Part shown: piece after piece, positions 1 to 5,760 of the stretch | Position numbering within the stretch: position 1 is the first letter of the stretch | Layout: the number at the start of each line of letters is the position of its first letter | Origin: Alphaproteobacteria bacterium | GTDB lineage: Bacteria > Pseudomonadota > Alphaproteobacteria > Rickettsiales > UBA8987 | Reading direction: 5' to 3' | Assembly (NCBI GenBank): GCA_003531345.1 | Contig: DQGZ01000110.1 | Coordinates: 1-6,752, forward strand | Length of the DNA stretch: 6,752 nt | The notes under the pieces: generated by a model | Databases searched by the model: none | What the model was told of the DNA's origin: nothing | The model's input: the letters and a program-made list of their open reading frames with translations, nothing else | Program-made: the position numbers and the translations under genes

Positions 1-596
1 CGGTTCATGATAATGTAGATCACCCGCTGGCCTTGTATGCGGTTAGTAAGAAGACAAACGAACTAATGGCTCATGCTTATTCCAATCTCTATAGTATTCC
101 CACAACAGGGTTGCGTTTTTTCTCAGCCTACGGAACGTATGGAAGACCAGACATGGCCTTGTTTATTTTTACAAAGTCCATTTTAGCTGGCGAGCCCATT
201 AACGTGTACAATCATGGAAAAATGAGGCGCGATTTCACCTACATCGATGATCTGGTAGAAAGTATTGTCAGGTTGTTACCAAAAGTAGCCGTGCCCAATC
301 CAGACTGGAACGGACTAACCCCTGATCCCTCATCCAGTTTTGCACCGTATAGAATATATAATATCGGAAACAACAGTACCGTAGAATTAATCAGGTACAT
401 CGAGATCATTGAAGAAAAATTAGGAAGAAAGGCAATTAAAAATCTGCTCCCCATGCAAGAGGGCGATGTGCCAGATGCCCTGGCTGATGTAGAGGATCTA
501 CAGCGCGAAACAGATTTTAAACCCGCTACACCAATAGAGGTGGGTGTAGGAAAATTTATTGATTGGTATTTAGACTATTATAAAGTTAAGCTATAA
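1..596 (+). CDS. capI: UDP-glucuronate 4-epimerase, C-terminal part (5' end cut by window)
   Basis: Extended-SDR enzyme that interconverts UDP-glucuronate and UDP-galacturonate in the cytoplasm, supplying galacturonate for surface polysaccharide. The reading frame is open to the left edge (first full codon at 3), so the Leu codon at 33 is internal and not a start. The visible 197 residues are roughly the last 60% of a family usually about 335-350 residues long; the N-terminal NAD-binding Rossmann half is missing. The opening VHDNVDHPLALY leads into the catalytic YxxxK (visible Y12, K16). It is followed by KTNELMAHAYS, GRPDMALF, GKMRRDFTYIDD and the proline-rich stretch PNPDWNGLTPDPSSSFAPYR before YNIGNN, which together are hallmarks of the CapI/LspL type rather than GalE or RmlB. 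Where homologues usually read TVYGPWG this protein has SAYGTYG. The stop lies 2 nt before the next gene, so the two are probably cotranscribed. Related uronate epimerases are the main alternative. Confidence 0.9.
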   Translation, partial: VHDNVDHPLALYAVSKKTNELMAHAYSNLYSIPTTGLRFFSAYGTYGRPDMALFIFTKSILAGEPINVYNHGKMRRDFTYIDDLVESIVRLLPKVAVPNPDWNGLTPDPSSSFAPYRIYNIGNNSTVELIRYIEIIEEKLGRKAIKNLLPMQEGDVPDALADVEDLQRETDFKPATPIEVGVGKFIDWYLDYYKVKL

Positions 597-598
597 GC

Positions 599-1849
599 AT
601 GGAAAAAATTGGTGTAATCGGGTTAGGCTATGTAGGGTTGCCCCTGGCTGTTGAATTTGGAAAAATTATAGATGTAGTTGGCTTTGATATCAATAAGGAA
701 CGAATCGAAGAACTAAAAAACGGACTTGACCGCACACTCGAAGTAGATAAACAAGAACTGTTATCTGCCGGTAAACTTTCGTATTCCAGTAATCCGGAAG
801 CCTTAAAGTCAGTTAATCATTTTATTGTAACTGTACCCACCCCGGTAGACGAATTTAAAACTCCGGATCTTACTCCCTTAAAGAAGGCTAGCGAAACTGT
901 GGGTAAAGTTTTAAAGAAGGGCGATATCGTAATTTACGAATCTACAGTTTATCCGGGTTGTACAGAAGAAGATTGTGTTCCGGTGTTGGAAAAGTTTAGC
1001 GGATTGAAATTCAATGTTGATTTTTATTGTGGGTATTCCCCCGAGCGAATTAACCCAGGAGATAAGCAACACCGGCTGCCAACCATTAAAAAAGTAACCA
1101 GTGGCAGTACACCAGAAATTGCGGAAAGAGTTGATCAGCTTTATAAGCGGATTATAAAAGCAGGTACACATAAGGCATCAACCATAAAAGTGGCCGAAGC
1201 TGCAAAAGTAATTGAGAACTCTCAACGCGATATTAACATTGCTTTTGTAAACGAGCTTTCGCTGATCTTCGAAAAGATGGGAATTGATACACATGAAGTG
1301 CTGGAAGCGGCTGGTACAAAATGGAACTTTCTTCCCTACAAGCCAGGTCTTGTAGGCGGCCATTGTATTGGTGTTGATCCTTATTATCTCACGTATAAAG
1401 CCGATAGCCTGGGGTATCATCCGCAGGTAATTTTAGCAGGCCGCAGAATAAACGATAACATGGGCATTCACATCGCCAACCGGGTTATTAAACTAATGAC
1501 TCAAAACGACTTGCCGGTAAACAAAGCGAAGGTGTTGGTGTTGGGAATAACATTCAAAGAAAATTGCCCCGATATTCGCAATAGCCGGGCGATAGACGTA
1601 ATTCGTGAGTTGCAAAGTTTTGGTGCCGATGTTGAAGTCTATGACCCCCATGCAGACGCACAAGAAGTTAAGCATGAGTACAAACTGAGTCTGGTAACAG
1701 AACTGAACAAACCATATTCAGCTATTGTTTTAGCAGTAAGTCATACAGAATTTAAAAATCTGAATTGGTCGGTAATCCGAAATGCAAAAACCATTGTGTA
1801 CGATGTAAAAGGCTTTCTGGAGAAATCAACGGTTACAGCCCGCCTCTAA
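599..1849 (+). CDS. UDP-N-acetylhexosamine 6-dehydrogenase (TviB/WbpO/Cap5L-type nucleotide sugar dehydrogenase)
   Basis: Cytoplasmic NAD-dependent four-electron oxidation of the C6 hydroxyl of a UDP-sugar to a uronate. The Vi-antigen/O-antigen subfamily acts on UDP-GlcNAc or UDP-GalNAc. The 416 residues are full length for the family. The N-terminal Rossmann motif GLGYVG is at 8-13, VTVPTPVDEFKTPDL at 77-91, YESTVYPGCTEE at 113-124 and SPERINPGD at 147-155. The central helix AAKVIENSQRDINIAFVNE (201-219) is present, the catalytic Cys is C256 in GGHCIGVDPYYL, and the C-terminal UDP-binding domain contains GITFKENCPDIRNS (316-329) and YDP (348-350). SPERINPGD and GGHCIGVDPYYL favour an N-acetylhexosamine enzyme over a plain UDP-glucose dehydrogenase, though the exact substrate is inferred. 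ATG follows the upstream stop by 2 nt with no Shine-Dalgarno sequence, as is common in Bacteroidetes. Isoleucine is rarely ATA (6 of 33, hand count), unlike rmlA downstream. Confidence 0.92.
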   Translation: MEKIGVIGLGYVGLPLAVEFGKIIDVVGFDINKERIEELKNGLDRTLEVDKQELLSAGKLSYSSNPEALKSVNHFIVTVPTPVDEFKTPDLTPLKKASETVGKVLKKGDIVIYESTVYPGCTEEDCVPVLEKFSGLKFNVDFYCGYSPERINPGDKQHRLPTIKKVTSGSTPEIAERVDQLYKRIIKAGTHKASTIKVAEAAKVIENSQRDINIAFVNELSLIFEKMGIDTHEVLEAAGTKWNFLPYKPGLVGGHCIGVDPYYLTYKADSLGYHPQVILAGRRINDNMGIHIANRVIKLMTQNDLPVNKAKVLVLGITFKENCPDIRNSRAIDVIRELQSFGADVEVYDPHADAQEVKHEYKLSLVTELNKPYSAIVLAVSHTEFKNLNWSVIRNAKTIVYDVKGFLEKSTVTARL

Positions 1850-1855
1850 ATATAA

Positions 1856-2887
1856 GTGCAAGTGAAAAATAAAAAGCGTGTTTTGGTTACCGGTGGAGCC
1901 GGCTACATAGGCTCTCATACTGTAATAGAGTTACTTAATGCAGGGTATGAAGTAACCGCTATCGATACACTGGAGCGAAGCGAGATCAGAATAGTGGAAG
2001 GAGTTAAATCCATTACCGGAATGGATTTTGACTTCCAAAAAATAGATTGTCTGGATGAGGCAGCCATGGAACAACTATTCTCTTCTAATCAATTTGATTC
2101 TGTTATACACTTTGCAGCATACAAATCGGTTAATGAATCGGTTGAAAAACCGCTACTGTATTATAAAAACAATATAGGTTCATTAATGGTGTTGCTTGAG
2201 GTAATGAAGCGCTATCAGGTTCACGATCTTATTTTCTCCTCCTCTTGTACCGTTTACGGGCAGCCCGACCAAATTCCGGTTGATGAATCTGCACCTTTTA
2301 AGAGAGCAGAATCTCCATACGGAGCTACCAAGCAATTGTGCGAGCGCATTCTCGAAGACATGGCTACAGAAGGTATTCGTGTGGTTTCGCTTCGCTATTT
2401 TAATCCCATTGGGGCGCATCCAAGCGGTATAATAGGTGAATTGCCAATTGGTGTACCTAACAATCTGGTACCGTATGTTACACAAACGGCTGCTGGTGTA
2501 CGGGCACAACTTACCGTGTTTGGTAATGATTACAATACTCCTGATGGTTCATGCCTTCGCGATTTTATTCACGTATGCGATGTGGCATCGGCACATGTTA
2601 AAGCAATTCAATTTTTAGAAGCAAAGTCTTCTGATAAAATTTTTGAAACTTTTAATCTTGGAACCGGTGTGGGTGTTTCTGTGCTGGAATTGGTTAAAAA
2701 ATTTATTGAAGTTACGGGTGTAACACTCCAATATAAAATTGGCCCGAGAAGACCCGGAGATGTGGAGAAGGTGTATGCAAATCCCCAAAAAATTTCAACA
2801 GCTTTCGGTTGGAACGCCCGGTATGATCTGGGGCAGTCGCTTGCACATGCGTGGCAATGGGAAAAGCGAATTCGGGGAATTCAATAG
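1856..2887 (+). CDS. galE: UDP-hexose 4-epimerase (GalE)
   Basis: Cytoplasmic short-chain dehydrogenase/reductase that inverts C4 of UDP-glucose/UDP-galactose, and in some members UDP-GlcNAc/UDP-GalNAc. The 343 residues match the usual GalE length. Visible motifs are the NAD loop GGAGYIGSH (13-21), HFAAYKSVNESVEKP (85-99), SSSCTVYG (128-135), the catalytic YGATK (Y155, K159), SLRYFNPIGAHPSG (178-191), PYVTQTA (206-212), VFGNDYNTPDGSCLRDFIHVCD (221-242) and FNLGTG (266-271). At the residue matching E. coli Tyr299 and human Cys307 this protein appears to have Val306 (in GDVEKVYAN), a small gatekeeper compatible with N-acetylated substrates. The start is not ATG: an in-frame stop directly precedes GTG 1856, and GTG 1862 is an equally possible start; no Shine-Dalgarno sequence is evident. 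It lies 6 nt behind the UDP-HexNAc dehydrogenase, which fits a shared role in amino-sugar supply. Protein wording resembles Bacteroidetes GalE. Confidence 0.92.
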   Translation: MQVKNKKRVLVTGGAGYIGSHTVIELLNAGYEVTAIDTLERSEIRIVEGVKSITGMDFDFQKIDCLDEAAMEQLFSSNQFDSVIHFAAYKSVNESVEKPLLYYKNNIGSLMVLLEVMKRYQVHDLIFSSSCTVYGQPDQIPVDESAPFKRAESPYGATKQLCERILEDMATEGIRVVSLRYFNPIGAHPSGIIGELPIGVPNNLVPYVTQTAAGVRAQLTVFGNDYNTPDGSCLRDFIHVCDVASAHVKAIQFLEAKSSDKIFETFNLGTGVGVSVLELVKKFIEVTGVTLQYKIGPRRPGDVEKVYANPQKISTAFGWNARYDLGQSLAHAWQWEKRIRGIQ

Positions 2888-2939
2888 GGTAGTAAAATCG
2901 ATTTCACTTTGCCTATCTTAGGTTAATATTTAAAAACAT
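2888..2939. other. Intergenic gap at the compositional boundary; possible promoter/leader of rmlA
   Basis: This is the only real gap in the + strand gene run, 52 nt between galE and rmlA. It becomes very AT-rich towards the rmlA start. TATCTTAG at 2914-2921 matches five of the six fixed bases of the Bacteroidetes -7 promoter element TAnnTTTG. However, no TTG lies about 19-21 nt upstream of it where the -33 element should be. No convincing sigma-70 pair was found either. A tiny inverted repeat, CCTA-TCT-TAGG (2912-2922), is too short to call a terminator. The last 18 nt before the rmlA ATG contain no Shine-Dalgarno sequence. The gap could carry a weak promoter or simply be a join between two blocks of different origin. 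Confidence 0.3.
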
Positions 2940-3830
2940 ATGAAAGGAATAATTTTAGCAGGTGGCAGCGGCACAAGGCTGCAACCAATGACCAACGCCA
3001 TATCAAAACAGATATTACCTGTTTATGATAAACCGATGATAAATTATCCGTTGGCAACGCTGATGAATTTCGGTTTGCGTGAGATATTGATAATATCAAC
3101 CCCACGAGATCTTCCTATAATTGAAAAACTGCTGGGTGATGGCAAAAAATATGGGCTTACCTTGAAATATAAAGTTCAGGAAGCACCAAAAGGAATAGCT
3201 GAAGCATTCATATTGGGTGAGGAATTTATTGGTGATGACAATGTATGTTTGATACTGGGCGATAATATATTTTATGGTTCAGAAATAATGGGTCCAGAAT
3301 TAAGCCCACAATTTGCTGAAGCAGTTAAATTAAAGGGTGGCGCATATATCATGGCGTATAAAGTTTCTGACCCTGAACGTTATGGTGTTGTAGAGCTTGC
3401 TAAAGATGGCAAAACTGCAATTTCAATTGAAGAAAAGCCGAAACAGCCAAAGTCACATTGGGCAGTTACTGGCTTATATTTTTATGACAATAAAGTTGTC
3501 GAGATCGCAAAGAGTTTAAAACCTTCCGCTCGTGGCGAGTTAGAGATAACTGATATAAATAATGAATATCTAAAACAGAGAAAACTTAACGTTATAAAAG
3601 TTGGTAAAGGTTTCGCATGGCTGGATGCTGGAACGCCAGATTCATTGCTTGATGCCGCAACTTTCGTACAAACCATTGAGCGCAGGCAGGGTGTGAAGAT
3701 AGCATGTATTGAAGAAATTGCGATACAGCAGAAATTTATAACAACTGAAGGCTATAAAAAACTGATTAACGAATTTTCCCCTTCATCAAATTATTATCAA
3801 TATTTGAATTCTGTTTTGGCGGAGTATTAA
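2940..3830 (+). CDS. rfbA: Glucose-1-phosphate thymidylyltransferase (RmlA/RfbA)
   Basis: First step of dTDP-L-rhamnose synthesis: dTTP plus glucose-1-phosphate gives dTDP-glucose and pyrophosphate, in the cytoplasm. The 296 residues are typical for the family. The nucleotidyltransferase signature GGSGTRL (8-14) leads to ISKQILPVYDKPM (21-33), with the active-site lysine in this segment. Other motifs are ISTPRDLP (52-59), LLGDGKKYG (64-72), LILGDNIFYG (104-113, metal-binding D108), RYGVVE (147-152), EEKPK (164-168), TGLYFYD (177-183), RGELEITDIN (198-207) and WLDAGT (227-232). Minor departures from the usual wording are PMTNA in place of PLTLA/PLTLV and PMINYPL in place of PMIYYPL. No Shine-Dalgarno sequence precedes the ATG, in contrast to rmlD next to it. 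Isoleucine is ATA in 19 of 30 cases by hand count, against 6 of 33 in the dehydrogenase upstream, so the base usage differs from the left block. Wording looks proteobacterial, probably alphaproteobacterial (inference). Confidence 0.95.
   Translation: MKGIILAGGSGTRLQPMTNAISKQILPVYDKPMINYPLATLMNFGLREILIISTPRDLPIIEKLLGDGKKYGLTLKYKVQEAPKGIAEAFILGEEFIGDDNVCLILGDNIFYGSEIMGPELSPQFAEAVKLKGGAYIMAYKVSDPERYGVVELAKDGKTAISIEEKPKQPKSHWAVTGLYFYDNKVVEIAKSLKPSARGELEITDINNEYLKQRKLNVIKVGKGFAWLDAGTPDSLLDAATFVQTIERRQGVKIACIEEIAIQQKFITTEGYKKLINEFSPSSNYYQYLNSVLAEY
3821..3824 (+). promoter_or_regulatory. Shine-Dalgarno site for rmlD
   Basis: GGAG lies 6 nt before the rmlD ATG, inside the last codons of rmlA. It is the only clear Shine-Dalgarno motif found upstream of a + strand gene in the window. 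It supports the ATG at 3831 and coupled translation of rmlA and rmlD. Confidence 0.7.
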
Positions 3831-4718
3831 ATGAAAATTCTACTCACAGGTGATTCTGGTCAGGTTGGTTCAAATATTCTCGAGCTAGCAAAAAATCAGC
3901 ATGAAGTAAAAGCTCTGGATATTGAAAAATTTGATTTTTCGCAGCCAGAAAAACTAAAATCTGCACTGGAAAAACTTGTCTTCAAACCCGATATTTTCAT
4001 TAACCCAGCAGCTTACACGGCGGTTGATAAAGCAGAAACTGAAAAAGAATTATGTGATAATATAAATAATAAATCAGTTGCTGTTATCGCTGAATACTGC
4101 AGAAAAAATAATATATTTTTAGTTCATTACTCAACTGATTATGTTTTTAATGGCTCAGGCAATCAAAGCTTTTCAGAAGATAATGTAAAAGACCTTCAGC
4201 CTCTTAACTATTACGGTAAAACCAAGTTAGAAGGGGAGAGAGCAATTCAAAACGCAGGTTGCAATTACATAATTCTCCGAACATCTTGGGTATATAACCA
4301 TATTGGCAGTAATTTTGTACTCACCATATTAAAATTAATGAGTGAACGTGAAGAGCTAAAAATAGTAAATGACCAGATAGGTAGCCCAACTTACGCATAT
4401 GATATTGCCGAAGCTACATTAAAGGTAATTGAAAAAATAGACTTAAATGCTACCAGAGAAATTTATAATCTCTGCCCTTCTGAACAATTAAGCTGGTATG
4501 ATTTCGTGCTGAAGATAAAAAAGATTGCTGAAAATAAAGGATATAAATTCAAAATTAACTCTATTTCAGGAATCCCTTCATATTCTTACCCAACACCCGC
4601 CATACGACCACTTAACTCTCGCCTTGATGTTTCAAAACTAAAGCGACAGCTTGGAATAGAGTTGCCAGAAGTTGATTTATCTTTATCTGCCTGTATTGGC
4701 AGGGCAATTAATATATAG
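3831..4718 (+). CDS. rfbD: dTDP-4-dehydrorhamnose reductase (RmlD/RfbD)
   Basis: Last step of dTDP-L-rhamnose synthesis: NAD(P)H-dependent reduction of dTDP-6-deoxy-L-lyxo-4-hexulose, in the cytoplasm. The 295 residues match the family. Visible are the dinucleotide-binding GDSGQVG (7-13), PDIFINPAAYTAVDKAE (53-69), STDYVFNG (101-108), the catalytic pair Y128 and K132 in YYGKTKLEGE, LRTSWVY (149-155), NDQIGSPTYA (180-189) and RPLNSRL (259-265), all in the order expected for RmlD. The ATG starts immediately after the rmlA stop codon and is served by GGAG at 3821, so the pair is translationally coupled. The 3' end overlaps the opposite-strand methyltransferase gene by 11 nt. RmlB (4,6-dehydratase) and RmlC (3,5-epimerase), needed between RmlA and RmlD, are not in the window. 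Isoleucine ATA use is intermediate (11 of 29). Confidence 0.93.
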   Translation: MKILLTGDSGQVGSNILELAKNQHEVKALDIEKFDFSQPEKLKSALEKLVFKPDIFINPAAYTAVDKAETEKELCDNINNKSVAVIAEYCRKNNIFLVHYSTDYVFNGSGNQSFSEDNVKDLQPLNYYGKTKLEGERAIQNAGCNYIILRTSWVYNHIGSNFVLTILKLMSEREELKIVNDQIGSPTYAYDIAEATLKVIEKIDLNATREIYNLCPSEQLSWYDFVLKIKKIAENKGYKFKINSISGIPSYSYPTPAIRPLNSRLDVSKLKRQLGIELPEVDLSLSACIGRAINI

Positions 4719-5010
4719 ATTGTTGTATTTTAAAACTCTGTTTTATATTTTGTTCCATAGTAAGTAGTTTATTTTTTACCTCAGCACCACCCATTGAGTA
4801 ATTACCAATCTTACCAGAACTCTGCACCACACGATGGCAAGGTATTATGAAGGGTAAAGGGTTTTTACCGCATGCAGTGCCAACTGCCCTTACTGCTTTT
4901 GGTTTACCCATCGCCTTTGCTATATCGCCATATGTTCTGGTTTCACCAAAAGGAATTTTTAATATTTCAAGAAGAACACAAGTCTGGAATTGTGTGAGAT
5001 TACTTTTCAT
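4708..5010 (-). CDS. ogt: Single-domain methylated-DNA-protein cysteine methyltransferase
   Basis: Suicide DNA-repair protein that moves an alkyl group from O6-alkylguanine to its own cysteine. At only 100 residues it is essentially the C-terminal helix-turn-helix/active-site domain alone; typical Ogt/MGMT proteins are about 150-180 residues with an N-terminal RNase-H-like domain. The domain is intact: FQTCVLLEILKIPFGETRTYGDIA (8-31), the arginine-finger region AVRAVGTACGKNP (39-51, probably R41) and the active-site IPCHRVV (56-62, C58). A modified GGY-type loop, GNYSMGG (69-75), and a late Glu in LLTME complete it. Because the reactive Cys is kept, it differs from alkyltransferase-like proteins, which have Trp there, so true methyltransferase activity is plausible but unproven. 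Its ATG overlaps the end of queC by 11 nt, indicating coupled translation. Its stop lies inside the 3' end of rmlD on the other strand. Confidence 0.88.
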   Translation of the reverse strand: MKSNLTQFQTCVLLEILKIPFGETRTYGDIAKAMGKPKAVRAVGTACGKNPLPFIIPCHRVVQSSGKIGNYSMGGAEVKNKLLTMEQNIKQSFKIQQSIY

Positions 5011-5710
5011 GTGGTAACTTATAGTAGATTATCTTATCCTTTAAACCTGCATCTGAAAAACCTTTCAACCTTAAATTGCATGAGTCGCAAACTCCGCAAG
5101 CTAAACCATTAATAGAAGGGTCATAACAACTGGTGGTTTTTGAATAATCAACGCCGAGCTCCGTTCCTTTTTTTATTATAGCTGCTTTTGTAAGGTCAAT
5201 AAGTGGTGTGTGGATAGTTAGTTTTTTACCTTCAACACCAGTTTTAGTGGCTAGGTTTGCCATCACTTCAAAGGCTTTGATATATTCTGGCCTGCAATCT
5301 GGGTAGCCGCTGTAATCAACCGCATTTACACCGATAAAAATATCAAATGCACTTAGCACTTCCGCATAAGCAAGTGCATATGAAAGGAAAATCGTATTGC
5401 GTGCAGGAACATAAGTTATTGGTATTTCGCTTTGCATTTTATGTTCATCACGGTTTTTAGGAACGTCAATTTCAGATGTTAATGCTGATGCACCAAAAAT
5501 TCTCAGGTCAATTTTGATTATCTTATGCTCTTTTATATTCTGTAATTTTGCCTGTTCTGCTGCGAGTGTAAGTTCCATTTTATGGCGTTGCCCATAATCA
5601 AATGATATTGCATAAATCTCAAAACCGTTCGCTTTTGCTAGGGCACATGCAGTTGCGGAATCCAAACCACCGCTTAAGAGTATTACTGCTTTTTTACTGT
5701 TTTTAATCAT
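5000..5710 (-). CDS. queC: 7-cyano-7-deazaguanine synthase (QueC)
   Basis: Cytoplasmic ATP-dependent enzyme that converts 7-carboxy-7-deazaguanine and ammonia to preQ0 on the route to queuosine in tRNA. The 236 residues match the usual QueC length. The PP-loop ATP pyrophosphatase motif SGGLDS (13-18) is followed by ISFDYGQRHKMEL (35-47), YVPARNTIFLSYALAYAE (100-117), NAVDYSGYPDCRPEYI (129-144) and the zinc-binding cysteines C195, C205, C208 and C211 in the SCYDP...CGVCDSC region. These are diagnostic of QueC rather than the related TtcA/TilS/ExsB-like enzymes. The start ATG overlaps the stop of a 17-codon ORF (ATGA), and the 3' end overlaps the methyltransferase gene by 11 nt. No preQ1 riboswitch is recognisable in the short leader. 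QueD, QueE and QueF are not in the window. Confidence 0.96.
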   Translation of the reverse strand: MIKNSKKAVILLSGGLDSATACALAKANGFEIYAISFDYGQRHKMELTLAAEQAKLQNIKEHKIIKIDLRIFGASALTSEIDVPKNRDEHKMQSEIPITYVPARNTIFLSYALAYAEVLSAFDIFIGVNAVDYSGYPDCRPEYIKAFEVMANLATKTGVEGKKLTIHTPLIDLTKAAIIKKGTELGVDYSKTTSCYDPSINGLACGVCDSCNLRLKGFSDAGLKDKIIYYKLPHEK

Positions 5711-5760
5711 AATTTAAATTTCTTACCATGCTTGCGGGGGAGGTCAAATAGCATTACCAT
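5707..5760 (-). CDS. Candidate 17-residue small ORF or translational-coupling leader before queC
   Basis: An ATG at 5760-5758 opens a 17-codon frame encoding MVMLFDLPRKHGKKFKL, ending in TGA at 5709-5707. A second in-frame ATG sits at 5754. Three features make it more than a random frame. AAGGG (5772-5768 on the minus strand) lies 7 nt before the ATG like a ribosome binding site. The frame overlaps the heme A synthase stop. Its TGA overlaps the queC ATG as ATGA, so it fills the whole gap. An in-frame TAG directly before the ATG closes the upstream side. The peptide is short with a hydrophobic start and a strongly basic tail (R, K, H, K, K, K). No family is recognised. It could be a real peptide, a re-initiation device delivering ribosomes to queC, or chance. 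Confidence 0.38.
   Translation of the reverse strand: MVMLFDLPRKHGKKFKL

Noticed and set aside
33..596. TTG at 33 as the start of the first gene
   Set aside because: The frame is open to position 3, and the preceding residues VHDNVDHPLA match the interior of UDP-glucuronate epimerases, so the gene simply begins left of the window.
2183..2509. 108-codon open frame on the minus strand inside galE
   Set aside because: It is antisense to a well-conserved gene, shows no recognisable motif, and is best explained as a chance frame.
2912..2922. Inverted repeat CCTA-TCT-TAGG after galE as a terminator
   Set aside because: The stem is only four pairs and the sequence after it is not a T-run.
2900..2939. 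Promoter for rmlA
   Set aside because: TATCTTAG resembles a Bacteroidetes -7 element, but no -33 element is at the right distance, and no acceptable sigma-70 pair was seen.
4731..4745. Inverted repeat TAAAAC-TCT-GTTTTA as a terminator for rmlD
   Set aside because: The stem is six nearly all A-T pairs with no clean T-run, and it lies inside the C-terminal codons of ogt; it is too weak to call.
5711..5753. preQ1 riboswitch in front of queC
   Set aside because: The leader is only about 43 nt, overlaps a small frame and shows no recognisable preQ1 stem-loop with an A-rich tail.
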